A DNA stretch of 55,405 bases from positions 1-55,405 of the forward strand of contig CACXGE010000153.1 in the NCBI GenBank assembly GCA_902767135.1, in the 5' to 3' direction. The stretch comes from an uncultured Lachnospiraceae bacterium (GTDB lineage Bacteria > Bacillota > Clostridia > Lachnospirales > Lachnospiraceae). Positions 36,529 through 46,077 of this stretch are shown one piece after another. The notes under the pieces are model-generated. The model had not been told where the DNA came from. It made no database searches and saw only the letters and a list, made by a program, of their open reading frames with translations. Numbering within the stretch: the first letter of the stretch is position 1; each line of letters opens with the position of its first letter. Position numbers and translations under genes: made by a program.

Positions 36529-36966
36529 TTATTTACACAATTCTGCAACCACTTGATTTATTACTTTCCCGTCAGCTTTTCCTTTTAATTCAACCATAAC
36601 CGCCTTCATAATCTGTCCTTTGTTCTTTGTGGCAACTACTTCTGCATACTTTTCAGTAATCAAGGTTCTGACCTCGTCCTCAGACATTAATTTTGGGGCA
36701 TATTCTGTGAAAATATCATATCTAGCCTGATATTCTGCCTTCAATTCAGCACGATCTTCTGGACAGGAATCAATCTGTTCCTTAATAGTCTTTATTTCCT
36801 TTAAAATAACCCTGTCCACTAATTCTTCTTTTATATCATCACGGCAGCCTTCGTCAATTGCCACTTTCTTTACTGCTGATACTAATGTAGAAATAGCCTC
36901 CTTTCTCACCTTATCTCTTGCTTTCATTGCTGCAATCATGTCTTTTTGTAATGTTTCCATTTGCAT
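36529..36966 (-). CDS. yqeY: GatB/YqeY domain protein
   Basis: 145 residues. Resembles the C-terminal tRNA-binding tail of GatB as a free protein: LQKDMIAAMKARDKVRKEAI at the N-terminus, DRAELKAEYQARYDIFTEYA in the middle, KNKGQIMKAVMVELKGKADG near the end. The role is not settled; some members may aid tRNA amidation. AAGGAG precedes the ATG. It is downstream of the pullulanase gene by 69 bp on the same strand and is followed by a terminator. Confidence 0.9.
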   Translation of the reverse strand: MQMETLQKDMIAAMKARDKVRKEAISTLVSAVKKVAIDEGCRDDIKEELVDRVILKEIKTIKEQIDSCPEDRAELKAEYQARYDIFTEYAPKLMSEDEVRTLITEKYAEVVATKNKGQIMKAVMVELKGKADGKVINQVVAELCK

Positions 36967-37035
36967 AATAATATTCTCCTTATATGGTTGTTATTCTTCA
37001 ATACTTAATTACCATTCAAATCAACTTGGCTGAAA

Positions 37036-39465
37036 TCACTTTTTGGTTTTATTTGGTTTACGTGTTCTTTTGGTTGCCCCATCTTTGGCAATTACCATGG
37101 CAGAATAAGGTTGCAAAGTCACTTTGTCTCTTGCACCTCCAAGACTTTCTGTGCCAGCATATTGATTGTTTACGTAAATTTTCCAATCGCCAGCTGGAAT
37201 ATCAATTTCAGTTTCTGCACCCGTAGTGTTATACATAATATAGAGCTGGGAAGCCGTCTCTTTCGGGTAGGTACCGTTGATAGAAAAGGCGGTAACACCC
37301 TTGGGTAATCCTTCTGTGAACGTGATATATTTTTCCACACTGGCAGCGTCAGTCATTCGAAGTCCAGCGTGAGCCTTACGGAATGCAATCAATCCTTGAT
37401 AATATTCATACATATCCTTATAAACCGGATCTGCTAAATTACTCCATTTCATTGCATTCACACTGTCTCCGGATTTATAGCTATTGCTGTCAAATCTCTG
37501 AACCAGACTGTTTTCTATGTCATCGTTTGATTCTGTAGTTTTTGCCTTTTCCTTGCTTCGAAGTATCTCCTCTCCTTCCGGGAACAAGACGGCCCCCTGG
37601 GATGTAAATAAAATCGCAGCAGCAAGTTTATTTTTCTGTGCTACCACCCCGGTATTCATTTCTCCATTTGCTATGGCTAGCTTATCAAACAAAGTATTGT
37701 TGTCATGACAGGAATTATAATTTACAATCTGTGCTGGACTGGATGCCCAGTTTGTCCTTCCTTTTATAATGTTCTGCAAAGTATTGGCATCTAATGGACT
37801 GCTGAATACAAATCCGCCGTCTGATGCTGTACCATTTTTTCCACGAATATTATCCCTAAAGGAATCATTGTACATGGCTAACCCAGGCACACTGGATAAA
37901 TTATCCTGGTTTGTAAGTGTGTATCCAGATTTTGTTAGGGTGGTGTTCATATTCCAACCTTCCCCATAAAAGATGACATCCGGGTGTTTGGCATGAACAG
38001 ATGCAATCACAGCATTCATGGTCTCCGTATCAATTAAACCAGCCAGGTCAAACCGAAATCCATCCATATGGTATTCTTCGACCCAGTAATTGACAGAATC
38101 TACAATATATTTTTTCACCATGCTTCGTTCTGTAGCAGTATCATTATTGCATCCACTTCCATTCATATATTCCCCATAATCATTCGTTCTGGAAAAATAT
38201 TTTGGAACTAGTACATTATAGCAGAAACTATCTGCATCGTAAACATGATTATATACAACATCCATAACCACACTTATTCCATTGTCATGGAAGGTTTTTA
38301 CCATCTGTTTCACTTCTTTCACTCTGGCCGCACCGTCCGCTGAGTCTGAGGAATAGGAGCCTTCCGGGGTGTTAAAGTTCACAGGATCGTAACCCCAGTT
38401 ATAATCGTCTTGCTTTGTTTCGTCTACGGAGCCAAAATCGTAAATAGGCATCAGGTGAACATAGTTGACACCTAAATTGGTTAAATAAGTTAAGCCAGTG
38501 TAATCACCATTGGCATTGGTGGTATAGCTTTCTGTTAAGCCCAGATACTTTCCTTTATTTTTTACACCGGAATCTTCATCTATGGTGTAGTCTCTTACAT
38601 GAAGCTCATAAATGATATCGTCTGTCATTGCACTCCCTTTATTGGGATTTACATCTTTCTCCCAGCCTTCCGGATTTGTGGTGGACATATCAAGAACCAT
38701 GGAGCGTTTGCCATTGATTCCTGCAGACTTTCCATAGGGGTCAGAGGTTTCCGTGGATTTTCCTTCGGTAATTACGCTAAATGTGTAATATGTATTTTTC
38801 CAATCCCCCACTTTTTTTACCATCCAGACTCCCTGTTCCAATAAAGACATATCATCTGTACAGATAATATCATTCTGACCGGGATCTCCTGATTTATAAA
38901 AGTTAATCATGACTTTCTGGGCTGTTGGCGCCCATACCTTTACCATAGTTTCTTGTGGTGTATAGGTGACACCCAAATCATCTCCCTGATAGGTATATGC
39001 AGCTTCAAATTCAGCCGTAGAATATGGCAGTGGCATGGTGACGGTAATCAAATCATTTTTGTAAGAAATTACATACGATTTTTTCGTATCCACCGTTTCG
39101 CTTACTTTTAAAGTGTATCTGGCAGCAGCCTTTATCCGGCTGATTACCGTAAGTTCATCCCCATTTTCATCTAATACTTTTACATGATGTTCATCCTCAA
39201 CGGGGATGACTCCGTTGGTAACCAGGATAAATGAATTACTTTCCGTGTTATAAACAGCAGTTTTTACGGTTGCTTCTTCCTGACTTTCTGTGGGTGGAAC
39301 TGTTGGTGCCTGTGCTGTAACTTCCTTTGTGGGTTGGGGTTTTGGGGTAGCAGTTATCTTGTCTGATTTCGCTTTTTCTCTTGATGCTCCACAACCTGTA
39401 AAATTACCAGTAACCAAGGCAAACACCATCAACATACATATATATATTGATAATCTGCTTTTCAT
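37036..39465 (-). CDS. Type I pullulanase, lipoprotein
   Basis: 809 residues. It debranches alpha-1,6 links of pullulan, starch and glycogen. The ATG at 39465 has AAAGGAG upstream; a lipoprotein signal follows, ending in the lipobox FTGC, so it is anchored outside the membrane. A Thr/Pro/Lys-rich linker follows. Then come an N-terminal beta domain, a CBM48-like domain (VKVWAPTAQKVMINFYK) and the GH13 barrel: YELHVRDYT, MDVVYNHVYD, nucleophile Asp in GFRFDLAG (about 473), acid/base Glu in FYGEGW (about 499), and CHDNNTLFDK (about 587). A promoter with a downstream palindrome suggests sugar-controlled expression. Confidence 0.93.
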   Translation of the reverse strand: MKSRLSIYICMLMVFALVTGNFTGCGASREKAKSDKITATPKPQPTKEVTAQAPTVPPTESQEEATVKTAVYNTESNSFILVTNGVIPVEDEHHVKVLDENGDELTVISRIKAAARYTLKVSETVDTKKSYVISYKNDLITVTMPLPYSTAEFEAAYTYQGDDLGVTYTPQETMVKVWAPTAQKVMINFYKSGDPGQNDIICTDDMSLLEQGVWMVKKVGDWKNTYYTFSVITEGKSTETSDPYGKSAGINGKRSMVLDMSTTNPEGWEKDVNPNKGSAMTDDIIYELHVRDYTIDEDSGVKNKGKYLGLTESYTTNANGDYTGLTYLTNLGVNYVHLMPIYDFGSVDETKQDDYNWGYDPVNFNTPEGSYSSDSADGAARVKEVKQMVKTFHDNGISVVMDVVYNHVYDADSFCYNVLVPKYFSRTNDYGEYMNGSGCNNDTATERSMVKKYIVDSVNYWVEEYHMDGFRFDLAGLIDTETMNAVIASVHAKHPDVIFYGEGWNMNTTLTKSGYTLTNQDNLSSVPGLAMYNDSFRDNIRGKNGTASDGGFVFSSPLDANTLQNIIKGRTNWASSPAQIVNYNSCHDNNTLFDKLAIANGEMNTGVVAQKNKLAAAILFTSQGAVLFPEGEEILRSKEKAKTTESNDDIENSLVQRFDSNSYKSGDSVNAMKWSNLADPVYKDMYEYYQGLIAFRKAHAGLRMTDAASVEKYITFTEGLPKGVTAFSINGTYPKETASQLYIMYNTTGAETEIDIPAGDWKIYVNNQYAGTESLGGARDKVTLQPYSAMVIAKDGATKRTRKPNKTKK

Positions 39466-39493
39466 AATAGAAAACTCCTTTATATAAATTTGA

Positions 39494-39520
39494 TATTTGT
39501 TCCGTATCACGGAACAAATA
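39494..39520. promoter_or_regulatory. Candidate operator palindrome before the pullulanase gene
   Basis: TATTTGTTCCG and CGGAACAAATA form an 11 bp perfect inverted repeat around TATCA. It lies downstream of the -10 box and about 30 bases before the start codon. The symmetry suits a repressor site; it could equally be a 5' leader hairpin. Confidence 0.55.
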
Positions 39521-39554
39521 AAATTTGTACAAAAAAAATGAATCAACACTTAAT

Positions 39555-39582
39555 ATATTACAATATTTTTACATAATGTCAA
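39555..39582 (-). promoter_or_regulatory. Promoter of the pullulanase gene
   Basis: On the minus strand TTGACA (39577-39582), 16 bp, TAATAT (39555-39560). Confidence 0.6.
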
Positions 39583-39630
39583 GAAAAAGAAAGTACCAAT
39601 TGTTACTGTTTATGGATATATTGTAAACAA

Positions 39631-39660
39631 GTAATTATTCAGTGGCTCTGAACAGATACG
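39631..39660 (+). repeat. Solo palindromic repeat with chimeric ends
   Basis: GTAATTATTCAG TGGCT CTGAACAGATACG. The left arm is closest to the left end of composite copy A (GTAACTATTCAG) and the right part is identical to its right end. It therefore looks like a composite element that has lost its whole interior. It sits after trpA. Confidence 0.75.
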
Positions 39661-39701
39661 TAAACAATTTCAGTCCCATGCATCATACTATTTTTATATA
39701 G

Positions 39702-40478
39702 TTAAGCTTCTCTTACCGCATCCTTCATACTCTTTACGTAATCATATACATAATTTCCGCTGTTTTTGCCATGCTCTGCAATGATTTTTACAATAGCACT
39801 TCCTACAATAGCTCCGTCAGACTGGGATGCCATTTTCTTGGCCTGTTCTGGGGTGGCAATTCCAAATCCTACAGCACATGGAGTATCTGTCACTTTTTTT
39901 ACCAGAGAAATCATCTCTGAAATATCTGTTTTGATTTCTGTACGAACACCGGTAACTCCCAAAGAAGAAACGCAATAGACGAATCCCTTGGCCCCCTGGG
40001 CGAGTTGGCTGATTCTTTCGTGGGAAGTGGGGGCAATCATGGTAATTAAATCTACACCGTACGCATCACAAATATCAAGGATTTCTCCTTTTTCTTCGTA
40101 TGGAAGGTCAGGCACAATGATTCCGTCGATGCCACACTCCTGGCAACGTTTCATGAATTTTTCCTTTCCATAGGTAAAAATGGGATTAATGTAAGTGAGA
40201 TATACCAATGGAATATCTGTGTTTTTGCGTACCTTTGCCACCATGTCAAACAATTTATCTGTAGTACAACCTGCTGCCAGGGCACGCTCATTTGCTTCCT
40301 GAATCACCGGTCCTTCGGCGATTGGGTCTGAAAACGGTACACCAATTTCAATTAAATCAGCACCGGCTTTTTCCATAGCATAAATTAGTTTTTCTGTTGT
40401 GTCCAAATCCGGGTCACCACCGGTCAAAAATGAAATAAATGCTTTACCGTCTTTAAATGCGTTCTGAATCTTACTCAT
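39702..40478 (-). CDS. trpA: Tryptophan synthase alpha chain
   Basis: 258 residues. Cleaves indole-3-glycerol phosphate to indole. Catalytic Glu in [18 protein letters not shown] (about 47) and Asp in [14 protein letters not shown] (about 58 residues further on). The ATG at 40478 has GAGGAGTGG upstream and overlaps the end of trpB by 8 bases, so translation is coupled. It is the last gene of trpEGDCBA. Confidence 0.97.
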   Translation of the reverse strand: MSKIQNAFKDGKAFISFLTGGDPDLDTTEKLIYAMEKAGADLIEIGVPFSDPIAEGPVIQEANERALAAGCTTDKLFDMVAKVRKNTDIPLVYLTYINPIFTYGKEKFMKRCQECGIDGIIVPDLPYEEKGEILDICDAYGVDLITMIAPTSHERISQLAQGAKGFVYCVSSLGVTGVRTEIKTDISEMISLVKKVTDTPCAVGFGIATPEQAKKMASQSDGAIVGSAIVKIIAEHGKNSGNYVYDYVKSMKDAVREA

Positions 40479-41655
40479 AAATTTCCACTCCTCTGTATCT
40501 TGCAATGGCGGCAACATCCTTGTCACCACGACCTGAAATATTAACAACTACAATCTTATCTTTTGGCAATTCCTTGGCATATTTCATAGCATAAGAAACT
40601 GCGTGGGCACTCTCGATGGCTGGAATAATTCCTTCTGTTCTTGATAAATATTCAAATGCCTCTACTGCCTCATCGTCTGTTACAGGCACATATCTGGCAC
40701 GTTTCATATCATTTAACATAGCGTGTTCCGGTCCGATTCCAGGATAATCCAAACCAGCAGAGATAGAATATACCGGCGCAATCTGTCCATATTCATCCTG
40801 ACAGAAAAGGGATTTCATTCCGTGGAACACTCCTTCGGTACCATTTGCAATAGTTGCGGCATTCTTTGGATTGTCCACACCAAGGCCTGCAGCTTCGCAA
40901 CCGATTAATTCTACGGATTCATCCTCAATAAAGTCATAGAATGCTCCAATGGCGTTGCTTCCCCCTCCAACACAGGCAATCACTGCATCCGGAAGTTTTC
41001 CTTCCGCCTCTAACATCTGTGAGCGAATTTCTTCGCTGATAATTTTCTGAAAATCCCGGACCATGGTTGGGAAAGGATACGGTCCCATAACAGAGCCCAG
41101 TACATAATGGGTATCGGCAATACGCTTTGTCCATTCTCTCATGGTTTCGTTTACTGCATCCTTCAAGGTCTGTGTGCCAGAAGTAACTGCATGAACCTTA
41201 GCACCTAGAAGTTCCATACGAAATACATTTAGAGCCTGACGTTCTGTGTCTTCTTTTCCCATAAACACTTCGCATTCTAATCCAAGAAGAGCGGCAGCGG
41301 TAGCAGTTGCCACACCGTGTTGTCCTGCACCGGTTTCTGCAATGACTCGGGTTTTTCCCATTTTTTTTGCAAGAAGACACTGTCCTAATGCATTGTTGAT
41401 TTTATGAGAACCAGTGTGGTTTAAATCTTCTCGCTTTAAATAGATTTTCGCTCCACCCAAATCTTTTGTCATTTTTTCCGCATAGTACAGCAGTGAAGGT
41501 CTTCCCACATATTCTTTCATTAAGTCTGCAAGTTCCTTTTTGAAATCTGGGTCATCTTTGTACTTGTTATACGCTTCCTCTAATTCAATTACTGCGTTCA
41601 TCAATGTTTCAGGAATATACTGTCCGCCGTATTTTCCAAATCTTCCTTTACTCAT
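40471..41655 (-). CDS. trpB: Tryptophan synthase beta chain
   Basis: 394 residues. Joins indole and serine to tryptophan with PLP. The lysine is in [13 protein letters not shown] (about 83), GGGSNAIG binds the PLP phosphate, and [19 protein letters not shown] is a signature. Length and features fit the usual TrpB1. It follows trpC by 33 bp, with no trpF between. Confidence 0.97.
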   Translation of the reverse strand: MSKGRFGKYGGQYIPETLMNAVIELEEAYNKYKDDPDFKKELADLMKEYVGRPSLLYYAEKMTKDLGGAKIYLKREDLNHTGSHKINNALGQCLLAKKMGKTRVIAETGAGQHGVATATAAALLGLECEVFMGKEDTERQALNVFRMELLGAKVHAVTSGTQTLKDAVNETMREWTKRIADTHYVLGSVMGPYPFPTMVRDFQKIISEEIRSQMLEAEGKLPDAVIACVGGGSNAIGAFYDFIEDESVELIGCEAAGLGVDNPKNAATIANGTEGVFHGMKSLFCQDEYGQIAPVYSISAGLDYPGIGPEHAMLNDMKRARYVPVTDDEAVEAFEYLSRTEGIIPAIESAHAVSYAMKYAKELPKDKIVVVNISGRGDKDVAAIARYRGVEIYE

Positions 41656-41688
41656 TTTTTTACCTCCAATTTATTTTCATCAATATTG

Positions 41689-42471
41689 CTACTTTAATCC
41701 TTTTAATTCATCTAACATTTGTTTTTTATTTTCGCTTCGCATTAGTGTTTCTCCGATTAATACTCCATTTACCTTGGCATCTTCCAAAACCTTGATATCA
41801 TCATGAGTCTTGATTCCACTTTCCGCCACAAAGTAAATATGTTCCGGTACCAGTTTGCGAAGTCTTTCGCTATTGTGGATATCTACTGTAAAGGTTTTTA
41901 AATCCCGGTTATTTACACCTATCATTCTGGCTCCTGCGGTAATAGCACTTTCTATTTCCTTTTCATCGTGGGCTTCTACCAAAGCAGACAATCCCAATTC
42001 ATCACAGATACCAATATATTTCTTTAAGGTTTCCGTGTCAAGTAAAGAACAAATTAAAAGTACACAGTCTGCATCTGCCACTCTTGCCTGGTAAATCATG
42101 TATTCATCCATAATAAAGTCTTTACGAATCACAGGAACTGTTTTTACCTGTTCTTTGATTTCTTTTAGGAAATCAATACTTCCCATGAAATAATCCGGTT
42201 CTGTCAGCACAGAGATACAGTCAGCACCGGCCTTTTCATAGTCCTTTGCAATTTCCACATAGGGAAACTCTTTGGCAATGACTCCTTTCGATGGGGATGC
42301 CTTTTTCACCTCACAGATAAAGCGTATTCCACCACTTCCAATTTTCTTTTCGAAAGAAAAATTCTTCTTTGGGAGGGACAATGCTTTTCTTTTCATTTCA
42401 TCCGAAGAAATCTGCTGTTTTTCCTTTGCTACACGAATTTTGGTAGCCTCTGCAATTTCCTGTAAAATCAT
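41689..42471 (-). CDS. trpC: Indole-3-glycerol phosphate synthase
   Basis: 260 residues, a single TIM barrel. FICEVKKASPSKGVIAKEF carries the catalytic Lys, VIRKDFIMDEYMIYQARVADAD the second one, and GVNNRDLKTF and VAESGI the substrate site. It is not fused to trpF as in enterobacteria. It lies 20 bp after trpD. Confidence 0.96.
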   Translation of the reverse strand: MILQEIAEATKIRVAKEKQQISSDEMKRKALSLPKKNFSFEKKIGSGGIRFICEVKKASPSKGVIAKEFPYVEIAKDYEKAGADCISVLTEPDYFMGSIDFLKEIKEQVKTVPVIRKDFIMDEYMIYQARVADADCVLLICSLLDTETLKKYIGICDELGLSALVEAHDEKEIESAITAGARMIGVNNRDLKTFTVDIHNSERLRKLVPEHIYFVAESGIKTHDDIKVLEDAKVNGVLIGETLMRSENKKQMLDELKGLK

Positions 42472-42491
42472 CTGTTCATCCTTTCGTTTGT

Positions 42492-43502
42492 CTAAAACTG
42501 ATTTGAAATTTCAATAAAGCTTTCTAATTGTTCCTTGGCCTTTCCACTGTCAATGATATCTTGTGCCGCAACAATTGCCTCTTTGAAAGTCATATTGTCT
42601 GTTGCCATATAGATGCAGGCAGCTGAGTTCAAAACCACAGCATCTCTCTTTGGACCTTTTTCTCCATTTAAAATAGCTCTGGTAATTTCAGCATTTTCTT
42701 TTGGGTCTCCTCCAACTAAGTCCTCTTTTTTACAAAGTCTGAATCCATAATCTTCTGGATTCAGTACAAAGCTTTTTAATTTTCCATCTCGAATCTCACA
42801 GCAGGTTGTTGGTGCGCTAAGTGAAATTTCATCTAATCCATCCTGTCCATAAGCAACAATTCCTCTTTTCACCCCTAGATTTAGTAAAACTTTGGCCAAT
42901 GGCTCAACTAAGGACTCATCATATACACCTAAAAGCTGCATATTTGCTCCAGCAGGGTTTGTCAATGGTCCTAAAATATTAAATATCGTACGGATTCCCA
43001 AGCCCTTTCTTACAGGTGCAACATATTTCATAGAAGAATGGTAAGTCTGGGCGAACATAAAGCACATACCTATTTTGTCTAAAATCTTCGCACTGTCTTC
43101 TGCTGAAATTGTAATCTTTACTCCCAGCGCTTCCAGGCAGTCTGCAGCTCCACATTTGCTGGATACGCTTCTATTGCCGTGTTTTGCCACAGGGATTCCG
43201 GCAGCGGATACCACGAAAGCAGAGGTGGTGGAAATATTGAAGGTATTTGCTTCATCCCCACCGGTTCCCACGATTTCCAATACATTCTTGTCATGAAGCA
43301 GGCGTACTGCATGTTTTCTCATCCCCGCTGCACAAGCTGTAATTTCTTCAATGGTTTCTCCTTTCATACGAAGGGCAGTTAAGAAAGATGACATCTGAAT
43401 TTCTGTAGCTTTACCGCTCATAATTTCATCCATTACTTCTTCTGCCATTTCGTATGTTAAGTCTTCTTTGTTTACTACTTTGTAAATTGCTTCTTTAATC
43501 AT
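42492..43502 (-). CDS. trpD: Anthranilate phosphoribosyltransferase
   Basis: 336 residues. Joins anthranilate and [24 protein letters not shown] is the PRPP-binding loop, and [21 protein letters not shown] is characteristic. The ATG at 43502 is used because GGAGG just upstream is its ribosome site; an in-frame ATG at 43517 overlaps that site. The gene is 31 bp after trpG. Confidence 0.96.
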   Translation of the reverse strand: MIKEAIYKVVNKEDLTYEMAEEVMDEIMSGKATEIQMSSFLTALRMKGETIEEITACAAGMRKHAVRLLHDKNVLEIVGTGGDEANTFNISTTSAFVVSAAGIPVAKHGNRSVSSKCGAADCLEALGVKITISAEDSAKILDKIGMCFMFAQTYHSSMKYVAPVRKGLGIRTIFNILGPLTNPAGANMQLLGVYDESLVEPLAKVLLNLGVKRGIVAYGQDGLDEISLSAPTTCCEIRDGKLKSFVLNPEDYGFRLCKKEDLVGGDPKENAEITRAILNGEKGPKRDAVVLNSAACIYMATDNMTFKEAIVAAQDIIDSGKAKEQLESFIEISNQF

Positions 43503-43533
43503 GCGTCTATCCTCCATTTACCATACATTTATT

Positions 43534-44115
43534 TCATTCAAAGAGAAAATTTTTCATCATTGTGGCTCCATCCGGTGTCAGTACGGACTCTGGATGAAAC
43601 TGTAATCCATAGATTTCGTATTCTGTGTGTTTCACAGCCATGACTTCCCCATCTTCTGTCTGGGCAATCACTTTTAATTCTGCAGGAAGTGTACTCTTAT
43701 CCGCTGCCAGTGAATGATATCTGGCTACCATGACTTTTTGGGGTAATCCTTTAAAAATGTCCACACTGGTATCCAAACTTGCCTCACTTTGTTTTCCGTG
43801 CATTAACTGTTTCGCATAGGTTACAGTTGCTCCAAAGCTTTCGCAGATTCCCTGATGTCCAAGACATACTCCAAGTATTTTTACCTTGCCCTTTAATTGT
43901 TTTACTACATCCTCACATACACCAGCATCACAGGGTCTGCCTGGTCCTGGGGATAAAATAATTCGGCTTGGATGCAAATCTTCAATCTCTTTTACTGTAA
44001 GTTCATCATTTCGAATTACCTTAATCTCTTCCCCGCCATTCTCTTTACACAGGCCGCCAATGAGTTGTACCAGATTATAAGAAAAGCTGTCATAGTTATC
44101 AATCAATAAAATCAT
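43534..44115 (-). CDS. trpG: Anthranilate synthase component II (glutamine amidotransferase)
   Basis: 193 residues. Class I glutaminase: IDNYDSFSYNLVQL at the start, oxyanion LSPGPGRP, nucleophile Cys in ILGVCLGHQGI (about 82), and His/Glu in LQFHPESVLT. It feeds ammonia to TrpE. The start overlaps the trpE stop in an ATGA junction. It could also serve PabB, but its place in the operon fits TrpG. Confidence 0.95.
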   Translation of the reverse strand: MILLIDNYDSFSYNLVQLIGGLCKENGGEEIKVIRNDELTVKEIEDLHPSRIILSPGPGRPCDAGVCEDVVKQLKGKVKILGVCLGHQGICESFGATVTYAKQLMHGKQSEASLDTSVDIFKGLPQKVMVARYHSLAADKSTLPAELKVIAQTEDGEVMAVKHTEYEIYGLQFHPESVLTPDGATMMKNFLFE

Positions 44116-45569
44116 TTTCCATTCACCTCACTTGCTCTTTGGATTGCATTCATCACTGCCCCAGCCTTGTGGGCACATTCTTCGTACTCTTTTTGTGGAA
44201 CGGAATCTGCCACAATTCCTGCTCCAGCCTGCACATATACTTTATTGCCTTTCTTAACTGCGGTGCGGATGGCAATACATACATCTAAGTTACCAGAGAA
44301 GTCCATATATCCAATGGCTCCCCCATAAACACCTCTAGGAGCCTTCTCTAATTCATCAATAATCTCACAGGCTCTGAACTTTGGTGCACCGGAAAGGGTT
44401 CCTGCCGGTAAAAGGGCTGCCACCGTATCACATCCGTCTTTTCCTTCGGCTATGGTTCCGCATACCGTGGATGCAATATGCATCACCTTTGAAAATCTGT
44501 GTATTTTCATATAGTCCTCTACGTAAACACTGCCGTACTCAGCAATTCTTCCAATATCATTTCTTGCCAAGTCTACCAGCATATTGTGTTCCGAACGTTC
44601 CTTCTCATCTGCCAGCAATTCTTTTTCTAAAGCTTCATCCTGGGCATCGGTGGTACCTCTTGGTCTGGTTCCTGCTACCGGGAAGGTGGTCAGCTTACCG
44701 TGTTGTAATTTTACCATAGTTTCCGGTGAAGCTCCGCAGATTTGTACATCCCCACTCTGGATGTAATACATATAGGGGGATGGATTTGTAGTACGTAACA
44801 CACGGTAGGCATTGATGAGGGAACTGTTATACTCTGCCTCAAATCTTCTGGAGATTACCCCTTGGAAGATATCCCCTTCCCGAATGTAATGTTTTGTTTT
44901 CTCTACCATCTCAAAGTATTCTTCCTTTGTGGTATTGCAGGTGAATTCAACATCTTCCTGTACATTGATTTCTTCTAAAGGTGTGGCATCGTAAATCATA
45001 TTTTTAATTTTCTCGATTTCCAAACAGGCTGCATGGTAGCCCTGTTCCCCGTCTTCTGCCTTCATGTTCACCACAATGATGATTTTCTGTTTCAGATTGT
45101 CATAGGCAATCACTTTGTCAAAAAGCATCAAGTCGAAATCATAAAAATCACTGCTTTTCATCTTAAGTTTTGGTTCTGCATAATGAAACATTTCATAGGA
45201 GAAATATCCTACCAGTCCCCCGGTAAAAGGTGGCATTCCATTGATTTTTGGAGTTTTGTATTCTCCTAAAATCTCTCGGATGGCATCCATGGGCTCTCCT
45301 TTGATTTCTTTTTGGATTCCACCACTTTTGATGGTGACAGCGTAATCTTTACATACTGCACGAAGCAGTGGATTAAATCCTAAAAAGGAATATCTTCCCT
45401 GTCTTACACCATCTTCCACACTTTCTAACAGGTAAAAATTTTTATCGATTTTTGCCAGTTTTCGAAGCAGAGTAATAGGTGTAATAATGTCTGCATAAAT
45501 TTCTGTTGCTATGGGGAATAAATTGTAATCTCCCTCTAATTGCTTGATTTCTTCATAACTTGGAAACAT
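44112..45569 (-). CDS. trpE: Anthranilate synthase component I
   Basis: 485 residues. Converts chorismate to anthranilate with ammonia from TrpG. The N-terminal LLESVEDG (LLES motif) is the tryptophan feedback site. The chorismate-binding half has GDIFQGVISRRFE, GASPETMV, FPVAGTRPRG and the metal-binding Glu in SEHNMLVDLARND. AGGAGG precedes the ATG. It is the first gene of the operon after the T-box leader. Confidence 0.97.
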   Translation of the reverse strand: MFPSYEEIKQLEGDYNLFPIATEIYADIITPITLLRKLAKIDKNFYLLESVEDGVRQGRYSFLGFNPLLRAVCKDYAVTIKSGGIQKEIKGEPMDAIREILGEYKTPKINGMPPFTGGLVGYFSYEMFHYAEPKLKMKSSDFYDFDLMLFDKVIAYDNLKQKIIIVVNMKAEDGEQGYHAACLEIEKIKNMIYDATPLEEINVQEDVEFTCNTTKEEYFEMVEKTKHYIREGDIFQGVISRRFEAEYNSSLINAYRVLRTTNPSPYMYYIQSGDVQICGASPETMVKLQHGKLTTFPVAGTRPRGTTDAQDEALEKELLADEKERSEHNMLVDLARNDIGRIAEYGSVYVEDYMKIHRFSKVMHIASTVCGTIAEGKDGCDTVAALLPAGTLSGAPKFRACEIIDELEKAPRGVYGGAIGYMDFSGNLDVCIAIRTAVKKGNKVYVQAGAGIVADSVPQKEYEECAHKAGAVMNAIQRASEVNGK

Positions 45570-45641
45570 TTGAAAACTCCTCCTTTATTCCACTGTAAGG
45601 GCATTTTTAGGAAACACTGATAAATTGTAATTATTATGGTT

Positions 45642-45939
45642 AAAAAAAACTCCTGCCCCTACACATTTCTGCATAGGGACAAGAGTTGAAAATTCACTCC
45701 TGCGGTACCACCCTGATTGATGTCAAACATCCGCTCATTCTACATACTACCATATGTATCCACTTGGTAACGGGCTGGATTCCCGTCAGAACCTACTCTC
45801 TACATTTCAGCCTGCCCTCACAAGTCCATTCAACTGATTCTGTGTCACCACTACTACTGCAATTCCACCATCTGCAGCTCTCTGAAAGCTTTTCCTCAGT
45901 CTACTTCTCTTGCTCATCGGTTTGTTTTATCTTACTGAA
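45642..45939 (-). promoter_or_regulatory. Tryptophan T-box leader (riboswitch)
   Basis: On the minus strand the leader of about 300 bases carries the T-box sequence AGGGTGGTACCGC (45702-45714), the antiterminator signature that pairs with the uncharged tRNA acceptor end. A terminator follows (stem arms roughly CTCTTGTCCCTATGC and TGTAGGGGCAGGAG, then eight T, down to 45642). Upstream is stem I, and the specifier codon appears to be TGG (45826-45828) followed by AC, as expected for tRNA-Trp. When tRNA-Trp is uncharged, read-through turns on trpEGDCBA. The T-box sequence is certain; the specifier is read by eye. Confidence 0.93.
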
Positions 45940-45945
45940 ACTAAG

Positions 45946-45972
45946 TTTATACCTTAACATTGGATTTGTCAA
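45946..45972 (-). promoter_or_regulatory. Promoter of the trp operon
   Basis: On the minus strand TTGACA (45967-45972) and TATAAA (45946-45951), spaced 15 bp, slightly short. Transcription would begin near 45939, at the 5' end of the T-box. Confidence 0.6.
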
Positions 45973-46077
45973 CTTAAATTTTGGATTTTTATTCATCTAA
46001 TGCATTTTCCATAATTTCTGCATTAAATTTTTCTAATCGACTTAACACATCTAAATATTATCACGTCTAAGATAAAA

